This document shows, piece by piece, positions 54,017 to 63,298 of a stretch of DNA of 64,000 nt (position 1 is its first letter; every line of letters begins with the position of its first letter). Below the pieces are notes generated by a model, which was given only the letters and a program-made list of their open reading frames with translations, did no database searches and was not told where the DNA came from. Source of the stretch: Sphingobacterium spiritivorum (GTDB lineage Bacteria; Bacteroidota; Bacteroidia; Sphingobacteriales; Sphingobacteriaceae); NCBI RefSeq assembly GCF_016725325.1, contig NZ_CP068083.1, positions 1,798,001 through 1,862,000 on the forward strand, in the 5' to 3' direction. The translations under genes were made by a program, and so were the position numbers.

Positions 54017-55402
54017 ATGGCTAAAAGTAAATCAGCATATTTCTGTCAAAACTGCGGATATGAATCCCCGAAATGGTTAGGTCAATGTCCCTCATGTAAA
54101 CAATGGAATTCATTTGTAGAGGAAGTCGTCGAGAAAGGTAACTCCAAGGTTCCTGAATGGCGAAGTACAACCAGTGCTTCCGTAACTAAGAGAGCGAATA
54201 AGGCCGCAATCATACACGAAATTATTTATCAGGATGAGTCACGCATTCTGACTCCTGATCAGGAATTCAACAGGGTTCTTGGAGGCGGGATTGTACCCGG
54301 ATCATTAGTCCTGATAGGAGGGGAGCCCGGTATAGGTAAATCTACACTGATGCTGCAGCTTGCACTCTCTATTCCTCAGGTCAAAACGCTTTACATTTCG
54401 GGTGAAGAGAGTGAACAGCAGATCAAAATGCGGGCAGAACGCCTTTCGCAATCTTCCAGAGCTGATTGTTATATTCTTACGGAGACATCCACACAAAATA
54501 TATTTAAACAGATAGAAGCTGTACAACCCAATGTTATCGTAATAGATTCTATTCAAACGCTACATTCTTCTCAGATTGAATCTGCTCCGGGATCTGTATC
54601 TCAGGTCAGAGAGTGTACAGCTGAGCTTCTTCGGTTTGCAAAGGAGACCAGTACGCCGGTATTTATTGTCGGTCATATCACTAAAGACGGCTCTATTGCC
54701 GGGCCAAAGGTATTAGAGCATATGGTAGATACCGTTCTGCAGTTTGAAGGAGATCGTCATCACGTATACCGAATTCTTCGGGCAGTAAAAAACAGATTTG
54801 GCTCTGCTTCCGAACTGGGTATCTATGAAATGCAGGGAGCTGGTCTGAGAGAAGTTTCCAATCCGTCTGAGATTATGATTTCTCAGCGGGATGCACCCGT
54901 GAGTGGCGTTTCAATTGCTGCGATGCTTGAAGGGATGCGTCCTATGATGATAGAAGTACAGGCATTGGTCAGCAATTCAGCGTTTGGTAATGCACAACGA
55001 TCCTCTACAGGTTACGATACCAAGCGATTAAATATGTTGCTTGCTGTGCTTGAAAAGCGGTTTGGCTTTCGCCTGAGTGCACAGGATGTCTTCCTGAATA
55101 TTGCAGGTGGTTTACGTGTAGAAGACCCCGCTATTGACCTGGCTGTGATTGTTGCTATTATTTCTTCGCAACAGGATATGCCGATAAAAACAACTTTTGC
55201 TTTCGCAGGAGAAGTAGGGTTGTCCGGAGAGATACGGGCCGTAAACCGAATAGAACAACGTATTGCTGAAGCAGAAAAACTGGGTTTTGAAGGTGTTTTT
55301 ATATCCAAGTTCAATATAAAAGGTCTTGACCCTAAAAAGTATAATATCGCAATCCGTCCTATGGCAACATTGGAGGATATATTCAGAGCATTATTTGGTT
55401 AG
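54017..55402 (+). CDS. radA: DNA repair protein RadA
   Basis: RadA is a RecA-like helicase that helps process recombination intermediates. The 461-residue protein has the N-terminal C4 zinc finger (CQNCGY...CPSCKQW), Walker A GGEPGIGKSTL, the RadA-specific KNRFG motif in VKNRFGSASELG, and a C-terminal Lon-protease-like domain (VFLNIAGGLRVEDPAIDLAV; FAGEVGLSGEIRAVNRIEQR). Length is normal. Confidence 0.97.
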   Translation: MAKSKSAYFCQNCGYESPKWLGQCPSCKQWNSFVEEVVEKGNSKVPEWRSTTSASVTKRANKAAIIHEIIYQDESRILTPDQEFNRVLGGGIVPGSLVLIGGEPGIGKSTLMLQLALSIPQVKTLYISGEESEQQIKMRAERLSQSSRADCYILTETSTQNIFKQIEAVQPNVIVIDSIQTLHSSQIESAPGSVSQVRECTAELLRFAKETSTPVFIVGHITKDGSIAGPKVLEHMVDTVLQFEGDRHHVYRILRAVKNRFGSASELGIYEMQGAGLREVSNPSEIMISQRDAPVSGVSIAAMLEGMRPMMIEVQALVSNSAFGNAQRSSTGYDTKRLNMLLAVLEKRFGFRLSAQDVFLNIAGGLRVEDPAIDLAVIVAIISSQQDMPIKTTFAFAGEVGLSGEIRAVNRIEQRIAEAEKLGFEGVFISKFNIKGLDPKKYNIAIRPMATLEDIFRALFG

Positions 55403-55466
55403 TTGAAGGAGCTCATAACAGTTGTGGTCTTTTCTTGCTCACCTGTATAATCTGCCGGTAAAACAG

Positions 55467-55500
55467 AATAGCCCCTGATTTAATTCAGGGGTTATTTTAT
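55467..55500. terminator. Bidirectional terminator
   Basis: AATAGCCCCTGA at 55467-55478 pairs with TCAGGGGTTATT at 55485-55496 (one G-T pair), with T-rich sequence after it, between convergent radA and the TlpA-like gene. Confidence 0.85.
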
Positions 55501-55518
55501 TCTGATTTCGTCCATTTA

Positions 55519-56211
55519 CTACTTAAGGACCTCTGCCAGTTTTTTGTCGAGCGCTTCTTTATGCAGATTCCGGGCTATTATTTTGCCGTTAGGATCGATA
55601 AGGACATTCTGTGGAATGGCTTTTACACCATATAATGTTCCTACATCATTCTGCCAGCGCTTCAGATCTGATACATGTCTCCAGTGTCTTTTATCTGCAT
55701 GTATAGCTTTGGTCCAGGCAGCCTTATCTTTGTCAAATGAGATACCCAGTATTTCGAACTTATCGCCTTTAAATTTTTCATAAGTAGCAACCAGATCAGG
55801 GCTTTCTACACGGCAGTCCGGACACCAGGAAGCCCAAAAATCTAACAGGACATATTTCCCTCTGAAATCTTTTAGTTTAACAGGATTTCCGGTTGTGTCA
55901 TTTTGAGTAAATTCAGGAGCTTGTTTTCCTACTGCAACGGTAGATAATACCCGCAAATAGTCCTGAAATTCTTTTCCTTCTTTAGACTTTTTAACGCTTT
56001 TATTCAGACCGTTATAAAGTTCCTGCATCTCTTTATAATCCGGGTCATAGCCACCTACTCTCCGGAGGGAGATCAGACTGGATACTGAATCCGGATGGGC
56101 TTTGACCAGCTCTATATATTCTTGCTTGGTAAGCTCCTTCTTTTGTGATCCTTGCTGCCCGAAAGCAAATACCGGAATAGCAAAAAGAAGGTATAGGCAT
56201 ATCTTTTTCAT
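55519..56211 (-). CDS. TlpA-like thioredoxin-fold protein, exported
   Basis: A 230-residue periplasmic thiol-disulfide protein. Signal peptide ends AFGQ; a helical N-terminal region runs to about residue 90; then an AhpC/TSA-type thioredoxin domain with KDFRGKYVLLDFWASWCPDC (active site WCPDC), ILGISFDKDKAAW, and the cis-Pro loop GVKAIPQNVLIDPNGKI. It would reduce or exchange disulfides of exported proteins. Confidence 0.9.
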   Translation of the reverse strand: MKKICLYLLFAIPVFAFGQQGSQKKELTKQEYIELVKAHPDSVSSLISLRRVGGYDPDYKEMQELYNGLNKSVKKSKEGKEFQDYLRVLSTVAVGKQAPEFTQNDTTGNPVKLKDFRGKYVLLDFWASWCPDCRVESPDLVATYEKFKGDKFEILGISFDKDKAAWTKAIHADKRHWRHVSDLKRWQNDVGTLYGVKAIPQNVLIDPNGKIIARNLHKEALDKKLAEVLK

Positions 56212-56408
56212 ATGTATATTTATTTTCTACAAATATAAAGTAATCTATTAAACTAGTCGAGTAATATTATTGTCATATAACTGTTTTTAGGATTGTGCAG
56301 ATGTTTATTTCTATTCTTAACAAACTTTAACAGAATATTGAAATTTGCACAATTATATTTGCTTTTTAACCTAATAGTCAACAGATTTTGTCGACCAATA
56401 CAGTACTG

Positions 56409-58898
56409 ATGAAGAATATTCTCTCCTTTTTATGTGTAATGCTCTTATGCTGCTCATTATCAGCTCAGATTAAAGGTGTAGTCACGGATCAGTCCGGAAA
56501 GCCCCTTCCTTCGGTATCTGTTTTTCTGCAGAACAGTACCTCCGGAACATCTACCAATATGATGGGACAGTACGAGTTGAAAATTTCCAAAGAAGAGAAA
56601 AGCCGTACTCTTATCTTTCAAAACCTGGGTTATAAGACACAGATCGTGACAGCACAAATAAAAGAACAGCCTCATATTATCAATATACGTCTGGAACCTG
56701 AAGAACGGCAGATCGAGGAAGTCGTGGTGACGATGAAAGGGGAAGATCCTGCTGTACGAATTATCCGGCAGGCGATTGCATCACGACAGGTTAATGCAGA
56801 AAAAAATGATAAATATACAGCAGACTTTTATTCAAAAGGACTGCTGAGAGTAAAGAAGTTACCAAAAAAGATACTTGGACAAAAGATTGACGATGACGAG
56901 CTGGCATTAGACACAGCCCGTACAGGGGTTATATATCTTTCTGAAACGGTATCTGAGATCCGTTTTCAGAAACCGGACAAGATAAATGAACACATTGTCG
57001 CATCAAAAGTGAGCGGAGATGATAAAGGATTTAGCTTCAATACCGCTCAGGGAACGAATTTTGATTTCTATGCTAACCATGTAACACTGGGATCAAGTAT
57101 TGTATCTCCTTTGGCTAATGCTGCATTCTCCTATTATAAATTTAAAAGAGAAAATGTCATTGATGTAGAACCCAGCATGCGTGTTCACAAGATAAGAGTG
57201 ACACCTGTGCGCGAATCCGAGCCGGTAGTGAAAGGCTATATTTATATTGTAGACGGGAGCTGGGAGATATACGGGGTCGATTTTATTATTAAAGGTTCAC
57301 AGATGAATCAACCAATTATTGATACACTGCATTTGATACAGCAATATGCTTATAATGCACAGGATCAGAAATGGTCCAAGATGTTGCAAACTATAGAGTT
57401 TCAGATCAGTGTATTAGGTATTGCGTTTGATGGCCGGTATATACACAATTTTTCGAATTACAATTATGTGAATGCATTTGAGAAGAAGACTTTTACGAAT
57501 GTCATTGCCAGGATAGATCCGTTGGCAAATAAAAAAGGAACTGATTACTGGGAAAGGAACAGACCTGTACCGCTAACGGCAGAGGAATCTGCTGATTATA
57601 GTAAGAAAGATAGTATTCAGCAGGTAAGAAATTCGCCGCGGTATATCGATTCTGTGGATAGAAAGAATAATCAATTTAAACCTTTGGATGTGTTGATCGG
57701 CTATACGTATCGGAACACAGCGGATCATTTTGTATTCCGGTACAGAGGTTTATCAAATCTGCTGTCTACGAGTTTCAATACCGTACAGGGCTGGAATTTT
57801 AATGCTGGATTTTCGGCGGCAAAAGGCGAGTCTGACAAAGGTAAATACAGCCGGGGAGAAGTATCTTTCAATTATGGACTTGCTGATGAGCAGTTGCGCG
57901 TGAAAGGAAAACTTTTACATCGGTTTAATACACAGACTTACGACATACTTACATTTGAAGGTGGCCGTTCTGTAGAACAGTTTAATCCGTCAGAGCCTAT
58001 AGATCCGTTTTTGAATATGGCCTATTCCTTGTTTTCACGGAAAAATTATATGAAAATATATCAAAAGGATTTTGCTAAAATTTCCTATTCCCGAAACCTG
58101 ATAGATCAGATCGCAGCTTCGCTATCTCTTGAATATGCCGACCGGAGAGCCTTGTTTAACAATACGGATTACTCTTTTGCCGGGAGAGAACATGAATATA
58201 CTTCTAACAACCCATTATTGCCGGAGGATAATACAGTTCCTGTATTTAATCCCCATCATTTATTTAAATACAATATTACGGCACGTATAAGACCAGGGGT
58301 TAAGATTATTGAGCGTCCGGATGAACGTCTCTCGATTCCGGACCCGACTTTTCCGACCCTTTTACTTGGTTGGGAGCAGACTTTCGGGGCTTCAGAACAG
58401 AAGTATGAGTATCAGCTTATAAAGGGAAGACTGACCCAGGATTTTGATTTTAACAATAAAGGCCTTTTTGGCATCGCACTGAATGCCGGTAAGTTCTTTA
58501 ATGCTTCGGGTATCGGATTTGCAGATTTCAGACATTTCAATGGTAATGAGACAAATGTAGAACGGGCTTCCCGATACCTTAATAATTTTCTGATGTTACC
58601 TTATTACACGCGCAGTACCAATGATGCCTATTTTGAAATGCATGCAGAACATAATTTTAAGGGTTATGTCATGAACAAAGTTCCTTTATTAAACTTACTG
58701 CAGTGGAATCTCGTTTTAGGGTATCATCATCTGGCTGTTCCGAAATTCAAGCCATATCACGAGTTTACGGCGGGATTTGACAATGTTGGATTTGGAAAAT
58801 ACAGGATATTTAGGGTAGATTATGTACGAAATCTGCAAGGAGCATCTGCTGAAAATGGATTTATGATCAGTATCAAATTGTTGAATGTGCTGAAATAG
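56409..58898 (+). CDS. DUF5686 outer-membrane protein with carboxypeptidase-like regulatory domain
   Basis: An 829-residue predicted outer-membrane protein from ATG 56409 (signal peptide ending CSLSAQ; the frame opens at a TTG seven codons earlier). Residues 20-110 form a carboxypeptidase-regulatory-like domain (IKGVVTDQSGKPLPSVSVFL), followed by EEVVVTMKGEDPAVRIIRQA, which marks DUF5686 proteins, then a large strand-rich part. The function is unknown; a barrel with a surface role is expected. A TATATTTG box lies at 56354-56361. Confidence 0.88.
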   Translation: MKNILSFLCVMLLCCSLSAQIKGVVTDQSGKPLPSVSVFLQNSTSGTSTNMMGQYELKISKEEKSRTLIFQNLGYKTQIVTAQIKEQPHIINIRLEPEERQIEEVVVTMKGEDPAVRIIRQAIASRQVNAEKNDKYTADFYSKGLLRVKKLPKKILGQKIDDDELALDTARTGVIYLSETVSEIRFQKPDKINEHIVASKVSGDDKGFSFNTAQGTNFDFYANHVTLGSSIVSPLANAAFSYYKFKRENVIDVEPSMRVHKIRVTPVRESEPVVKGYIYIVDGSWEIYGVDFIIKGSQMNQPIIDTLHLIQQYAYNAQDQKWSKMLQTIEFQISVLGIAFDGRYIHNFSNYNYVNAFEKKTFTNVIARIDPLANKKGTDYWERNRPVPLTAEESADYSKKDSIQQVRNSPRYIDSVDRKNNQFKPLDVLIGYTYRNTADHFVFRYRGLSNLLSTSFNTVQGWNFNAGFSAAKGESDKGKYSRGEVSFNYGLADEQLRVKGKLLHRFNTQTYDILTFEGGRSVEQFNPSEPIDPFLNMAYSLFSRKNYMKIYQKDFAKISYSRNLIDQIAASLSLEYADRRALFNNTDYSFAGREHEYTSNNPLLPEDNTVPVFNPHHLFKYNITARIRPGVKIIERPDERLSIPDPTFPTLLLGWEQTFGASEQKYEYQLIKGRLTQDFDFNNKGLFGIALNAGKFFNASGIGFADFRHFNGNETNVERASRYLNNFLMLPYYTRSTNDAYFEMHAEHNFKGYVMNKVPLLNLLQWNLVLGYHHLAVPKFKPYHEFTAGFDNVGFGKYRIFRVDYVRNLQGASAENGFMISIKLLNVLK

Positions 58899-58972
58899 AA
58901 AGCCATCTTTCTTTTGATCAGATAATTCTGGAATAATCTACTATATTAGTGGATATTTATCAGTCTTTTCAT

Positions 58973-60124
58973 ATGTCCATCCATATATCATCTAAACTTC
59001 CGAATGTAGGAACGACCATTTTTACCCGAATGTCAGCTTTGGCGCAGCAATATGGTGCATTGAATCTTTCGCAGGGATTTCCGGATTATGCCCCGGATCC
59101 TCAACTGCTGGCTCTTGTAGAGCAGTCCATGCGGGATGGCCACCATCAATATGCTATGATGGCAGGAGTTCCGCCGTTAAGAGAGCGAATTGCGTCGAAA
59201 GTTGAACAGCTCTATCGTGTTACTGTTGATTCTGCAGAAGAAATAACGGTAACAGCAGGAGGTACTCAGGCCATATTCACGGCTATAGCCTCCACAATAA
59301 GTCCGGGTGATGAAGTGATCATTTTCGAACCGGCATATGACTGTTACAGGCCTGCAATAGAACTCTTCGGCGGTAAAGCATGTGCTGTCCGGTTGCTTGC
59401 CCCGGATTTTGAGATAGACTGGGATTATGTGAAAGAACAGATTACGGATAAGACCAAAATGATCATTATCAATAATCCTAATAATCCAACAGGCAGAGTA
59501 CTTCAAACAGCAGACTTTACAGCACTTTGTCATATTGTCCGGGGAACTGGTATTCTTATTATCAGCGATGAGGTTTATGAGCATATAGTATATGATGGAG
59601 GTGCTATTCATTCCCTTCTGGAATATGAGGAATTGAGAAACAGAAGTTTTATAATTGCTTCTTTTGGCAAATTGTTGCATACCACGGGATGGAAAGTCGG
59701 ATATTGCATTGGTCCCGCGGAATTAACTAAGGAATTTCGTAAAGTTCATCAGTTTAATGTGTTCAGTGTCAATACACCGATGCAGTATGCTATTGCAAAA
59801 TATCTGGAGGATCCGCAAACGTATTTGTCTTTACCTTCCTTCTTTCAGGAAAAAAGAGATTTTTTAGCTGAAGGCCTGAAAGACACGGGTTTTGAGGTTA
59901 TTCCTTCACAGGGTACTTATTTTTTAAATGTTTGTTACAGCAGAATATCCACACTTCCGGAAGAAGATTTTGCTGTCCGGTTGACAAAAGATAACGGAAT
60001 CGCTATGATTCCTGTCTCTGCTTTCTATTCTACACCAGTCAATCAGCAACTCCTTCGTATCTGTTTTGCCAAGAAAGCGGAGACATTATCTAAAGCCCTT
60101 GATTTACTGAGGAATATTCGCTAA
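58973..60124 (+). CDS. Pyridoxal-phosphate aminotransferase, methionine aminotransferase-like
   Basis: A 383-residue class I/II aminotransferase. Landmarks are LNLSQGFPDYAPDPQLL, HHQYAMMAGVPPLRERIASK, TVTAGGTQAIFTAI, NNPNNPTGRV, SDEVYEHIVYDG and the PLP-lysine in SFGKLLHTTGWKVGYCIGP, ending with an Arg-containing LLRICFAKK for the substrate carboxylate. The pattern is close to YbdL-type methionine/glutamine aminotransferases. ATG 58973 (MSIHISSKLPNVG) is preferred over the frame's earlier start at 58949. Confidence 0.9.
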   Translation: MSIHISSKLPNVGTTIFTRMSALAQQYGALNLSQGFPDYAPDPQLLALVEQSMRDGHHQYAMMAGVPPLRERIASKVEQLYRVTVDSAEEITVTAGGTQAIFTAIASTISPGDEVIIFEPAYDCYRPAIELFGGKACAVRLLAPDFEIDWDYVKEQITDKTKMIIINNPNNPTGRVLQTADFTALCHIVRGTGILIISDEVYEHIVYDGGAIHSLLEYEELRNRSFIIASFGKLLHTTGWKVGYCIGPAELTKEFRKVHQFNVFSVNTPMQYAIAKYLEDPQTYLSLPSFFQEKRDFLAEGLKDTGFEVIPSQGTYFLNVCYSRISTLPEEDFAVRLTKDNGIAMIPVSAFYSTPVNQQLLRICFAKKAETLSKALDLLRNIR

Positions 60125-60275
60125 TTTTTAATTTAAATATGTTGCTCAAACGATTGTTTAAGGGCAAAAAACGACATAACCGACAAAATCTTGCAAAAAA
60201 GCGCAAACATGCTGTGGTTAAACCGTAGAAATTATTAAATTTGCTATTCACCTTATCTAATACTCTATATCTAAA

Positions 60276-62198
60276 ATGGCTAGATTAAATTTGTTGGAAG
60301 AGACACGCTTCGAAAAAGTTCCAGTAAGTGTGTACCCTGACCAGGATACGGCATCAAAGGTTGTTGCCAAACGTATCGCTGATATTATCCGGGCTAAGCA
60401 AGAGAATGGCGAACAGGCTGTTCTTGGATTGGCAACAGGTGCTACTCCTGTAAAAGTGTATGCGGAATTGATCCGGCTGCATAAGGAGGAGGGATTGAGT
60501 TTCAAAAATGTAGTGACGTTTAACTTGGACGAATACTACCCGATGCAACCAGATGCTGCGCAGAGCTATGTGACATTTATGAATAATAAATTATTTGATC
60601 ATGTAGACATCGATAAAGCAAATATCAACATACCTGACGGTACACTGGATGCAAAAGATGTACAGGCATTCTGTGCAGCTTACGAGCAAAAAATTACAGA
60701 TTGCGGAGGTCTTGATATTCAGATTCTGGGTATTGGACGTACGGGTCACATTGGTTTCAATGAGCCGGGTTCAGCTCCGAATTCAGGAACACGTCTGGTT
60801 ACATTAGATGATCTTACACGTCGTGATGCATCCAGAGATTTTGGTGGTAAAGATAATGTACCTCGCAAAGCAATCACAATGGGTGTCGGTACGATCTTCA
60901 AAGCCAGAGAGATTATTCTGATGGCATGGAGTGGAAATAAAGCCGAAATCATTAAAAAAGCTGTTGAAGGTGAAATTTCTTCAGAAATTCCGGCTACTTA
61001 CCTGCAATTATCGGATAGTGTAGAGTTTATTCTGGATACAGATGCAGCATCTTTATTGACTCGTTTTGACAGACCCTGGTTAGCAGAAGATGTAGAGTGG
61101 ACGCCTGAACTGACAAAGAAGGCAGTTGTTTGGCTGGCTTTAGAAGTGAAAAAACCAATCTTAAAACTTCAGGAAGAAGATTATAACAGTCACGGAATGG
61201 CTAAGCTTGTAACCGAAGAAGGGCCTGCTTATACCATCAATATCCGTATTTTTAATGAATTGCAGCACACGATTACCGGCTGGCCGGGGGGTAAACCAAA
61301 TGTAGATGATTCTCAACGTCCGGAACGTGCTAATCCGGCAAAGAAAACATCTATCGTATTTTCTCCACACCCCGATGATGATGTGATCTCTATGGGAGGA
61401 ACATTTATCCGTCTTGCGGATCAGGGACATGATGTACATGTAGCTTATCAGACCAGTGGTAATACAGCAGTATGGGATGATGATGTGGTGAGATACCTGG
61501 AATTTGCAGAAGATTTTGCAAATGAAATGGGTATTGATGCAAGTAAAATCAAAGCTTTATATGATGAAAGCCGTGATATCTTCGCCAGTAAAAAACCAAA
61601 TCAGATCGATACAGACATTGTTCGTAAGATAAAAGCATTAATCCGTAAAGGAGAGGCAATCGCAGGAGCACGATTTGTTGGTCTTCCGGCATCAAATATT
61701 CACTTTCAGGATCTTCCGTTTTACGACAGACAGAAATTTTCTAAAAATGTATCTTTTGAAGATGATATCGTTCAGACGATGGAACTGTTGCGTAAAGTAA
61801 AACCTCATCAGATTTTTGCTGCAGGTGACTTTGCCGATCCGCATGGAACACACCGGATTTGTTTTGACATTATTCTGGAAGCCGTAAAAAGATTACGTCA
61901 GACAGATGAGTGGACAAAAGATTGTTGGTTGTGGTTGTACCGTGGAGCATGGCACGAATTTCCGATCCATGAGATCGAAATGGCTGTTCCGTTGTCTCCG
62001 CAAGAGGTGTACCGCAAGCGCTTGGCTATATTCAAACACCAGTCGCAGAAAGATCTTCCTGTTTTCCCGGGCGACGATCCGCGTGAATTCTGGGTGCGTG
62101 CAGAAGACCGTACAAGTGAAACCGCTTCACTTTATGACCAGTTAGGTCTGGCAGATTACGAAGCGATTGAAGCTTTTGTAAGATGGAAATTCGATTAA
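60276..62198 (+). CDS. nagB: Glucosamine-6-phosphate deaminase fused to a PIG-L deacetylase domain
   Basis: A 640-residue two-domain protein. Residues 1-265 are NagB-like (LATGATPVKVYAELIRLHKE, FNLDEYYPM, ILGIGRTGHIGFNEPGSAPN), which converts glucosamine 6-phosphate to fructose 6-phosphate and ammonia. In the usual GxDGHxAFNEP motif, RT replaces xD, as known for this Bacteroidota subgroup. Residues 355-640 form a PIG-L/LmbE zinc deacetylase domain with FSPHPDDDVISMGGT and GDFADPHGTHRIC. The fusion would couple deacetylation of an N-acetylglucosamine-type substrate with deamination (inference). A TAAATTTG box lies at 60236-60243. Confidence 0.9.
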   Translation: MARLNLLEETRFEKVPVSVYPDQDTASKVVAKRIADIIRAKQENGEQAVLGLATGATPVKVYAELIRLHKEEGLSFKNVVTFNLDEYYPMQPDAAQSYVTFMNNKLFDHVDIDKANINIPDGTLDAKDVQAFCAAYEQKITDCGGLDIQILGIGRTGHIGFNEPGSAPNSGTRLVTLDDLTRRDASRDFGGKDNVPRKAITMGVGTIFKAREIILMAWSGNKAEIIKKAVEGEISSEIPATYLQLSDSVEFILDTDAASLLTRFDRPWLAEDVEWTPELTKKAVVWLALEVKKPILKLQEEDYNSHGMAKLVTEEGPAYTINIRIFNELQHTITGWPGGKPNVDDSQRPERANPAKKTSIVFSPHPDDDVISMGGTFIRLADQGHDVHVAYQTSGNTAVWDDDVVRYLEFAEDFANEMGIDASKIKALYDESRDIFASKKPNQIDTDIVRKIKALIRKGEAIAGARFVGLPASNIHFQDLPFYDRQKFSKNVSFEDDIVQTMELLRKVKPHQIFAAGDFADPHGTHRICFDIILEAVKRLRQTDEWTKDCWLWLYRGAWHEFPIHEIEMAVPLSPQEVYRKRLAIFKHQSQKDLPVFPGDDPREFWVRAEDRTSETASLYDQLGLADYEAIEAFVRWKFD

Positions 62199-62220
62199 TC
62201 AATCTATAAGTATAATAAGT

Positions 62221-62254
62221 AACGGCTCTCTTTAAACAAAGGGAGCCGTTTTCA
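62221..62254. terminator. Bidirectional terminator
   Basis: AACGGCTCTCTTT at 62221-62233 pairs with AAAGGGAGCCGTT at 62238-62250 (13 bp, one G-T pair, loop AAAC), between the convergent nagB and AraC-family genes. Confidence 0.88.
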
Positions 62255-63148
62255 TTATAAAAGGCCAAGTTCTGTTATCGCAACTATTTCATTATAAAAA
62301 AGAATAAACAAATAGCGGATTGTATTCGGGACGTAACCGAAGAATTTTTTGAAGGCATTTGTAAAATGACTGGCATGTTTATAACCCAGTTGGTGGCTGA
62401 TAAAGCTGATCGTAAGTTCCCGCTCTTTCAACAGGTGCTGAGCCTTTTGCATCTTACATTCGGAAATAAAACTAAAAATGGTCTTTCCGTAGTACTGTTT
62501 GAAATGCTGCTTCAGGTATTGAACATTCGTGCCCACCTCTCTCGCCAAATGTTGAATAGTAAAATTCTTATTCAGGTTAGTTTCAATAATATATTTTACT
62601 TTTTTGATCTTTTCAATATCAGCCTCCCTCAATTCAGCCGGTACTGAAGATACTGTTCGCTGTATACCATCCATCAATAAGGATAAAATATAAAGGGATT
62701 TAGATTTATAGAAAGCAGGTAAAAGAGTATGAGTTGCTTTCACGCGCATAAGATCAACAGCTTTAATATAAGTTCTGGAAGCAACTTCACTTTCCATTTT
62801 TTCAACTTTGCGGATTCCGGCATCTATCTGAAGAATACTTTGGTCAGACATATCCATATGCTTCAGGTAGGAAGGCTTGTAGAGTAAAGTAAGGCATTGG
62901 GCCTCCGGATGTCTGGAGCTTACTTTTATATTCGTTTTATCAAGTCGTATGATGGTGCTTTCTTTCTCTTTCAGGATGAGTTTATGATTTCCGGCTGATA
63001 ATGAACATCCTTCTTTTATGGCTATCAATACAAGATAGCCTTCGTGATCAGGAATAAACTCGTATGCAGTATACGGATTGATCAACCGGATACCATAATC
63101 CTGATGATCATAATGAAGTGTACGTATTTTCGTATTAAGCAATTTCAT
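62255..63148 (-). CDS. AraC family transcriptional regulator
   Basis: A 297-residue regulator. The N-terminal half has a strand-rich sensor region (YEFIPDHEGYLVLIAIKEGC). The C-terminal part holds two helix-turn-helix units: FTIQHLAREVGTNVQYLKQH and ISFISHQLGYKHASHFTNAF, followed by KKFFGYVPNTIR. It is divergent from the SusC gene at 63299, with an 11-bp inverted repeat in the 150-base gap, so it probably controls that gene. Confidence 0.92.
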   Translation of the reverse strand: MKLLNTKIRTLHYDHQDYGIRLINPYTAYEFIPDHEGYLVLIAIKEGCSLSAGNHKLILKEKESTIIRLDKTNIKVSSRHPEAQCLTLLYKPSYLKHMDMSDQSILQIDAGIRKVEKMESEVASRTYIKAVDLMRVKATHTLLPAFYKSKSLYILSLLMDGIQRTVSSVPAELREADIEKIKKVKYIIETNLNKNFTIQHLAREVGTNVQYLKQHFKQYYGKTIFSFISECKMQKAQHLLKERELTISFISHQLGYKHASHFTNAFKKFFGYVPNTIRYLFILFYNEIVAITELGLL

Positions 63149-63200
63149 CTTTACAGAAATTTCCGATGTTATAAGTCTTATTTCCTATTGCGTTATTCGG

Positions 63201-63255
63201 TGATTTAGATTAACTCTATCTTCGTGCATTATTTATTTAGACTGAATCTAAATCA
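63201..63255. promoter_or_regulatory. Inverted repeat operator candidate between AraC and SusC genes
   Basis: TGATTTAGATT at 63201-63211 is exactly complementary to AATCTAAATCA at 63245-63255. A second symmetrical pair, TTTAGA-CTGAA-TCTAAA, lies at 63236-63252, so the TTTAGA word occurs three times. Likely target of the adjacent AraC regulator or a shared promoter element. Confidence 0.5.
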
Positions 63256-63298
63256 AATATAGAAAATTTTATACTTATTCAATTTAAAATATTAAGAT

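Noticed and set aside
53928-54080. A 50-codon plus-strand frame with a hydrophobic segment between the XRE gene and radA
   Set aside because: It overlaps the radA start by 64 bases in another frame, its C-terminal part is just out-of-frame radA sequence, and it has no leader motif. Possible but unsupported.
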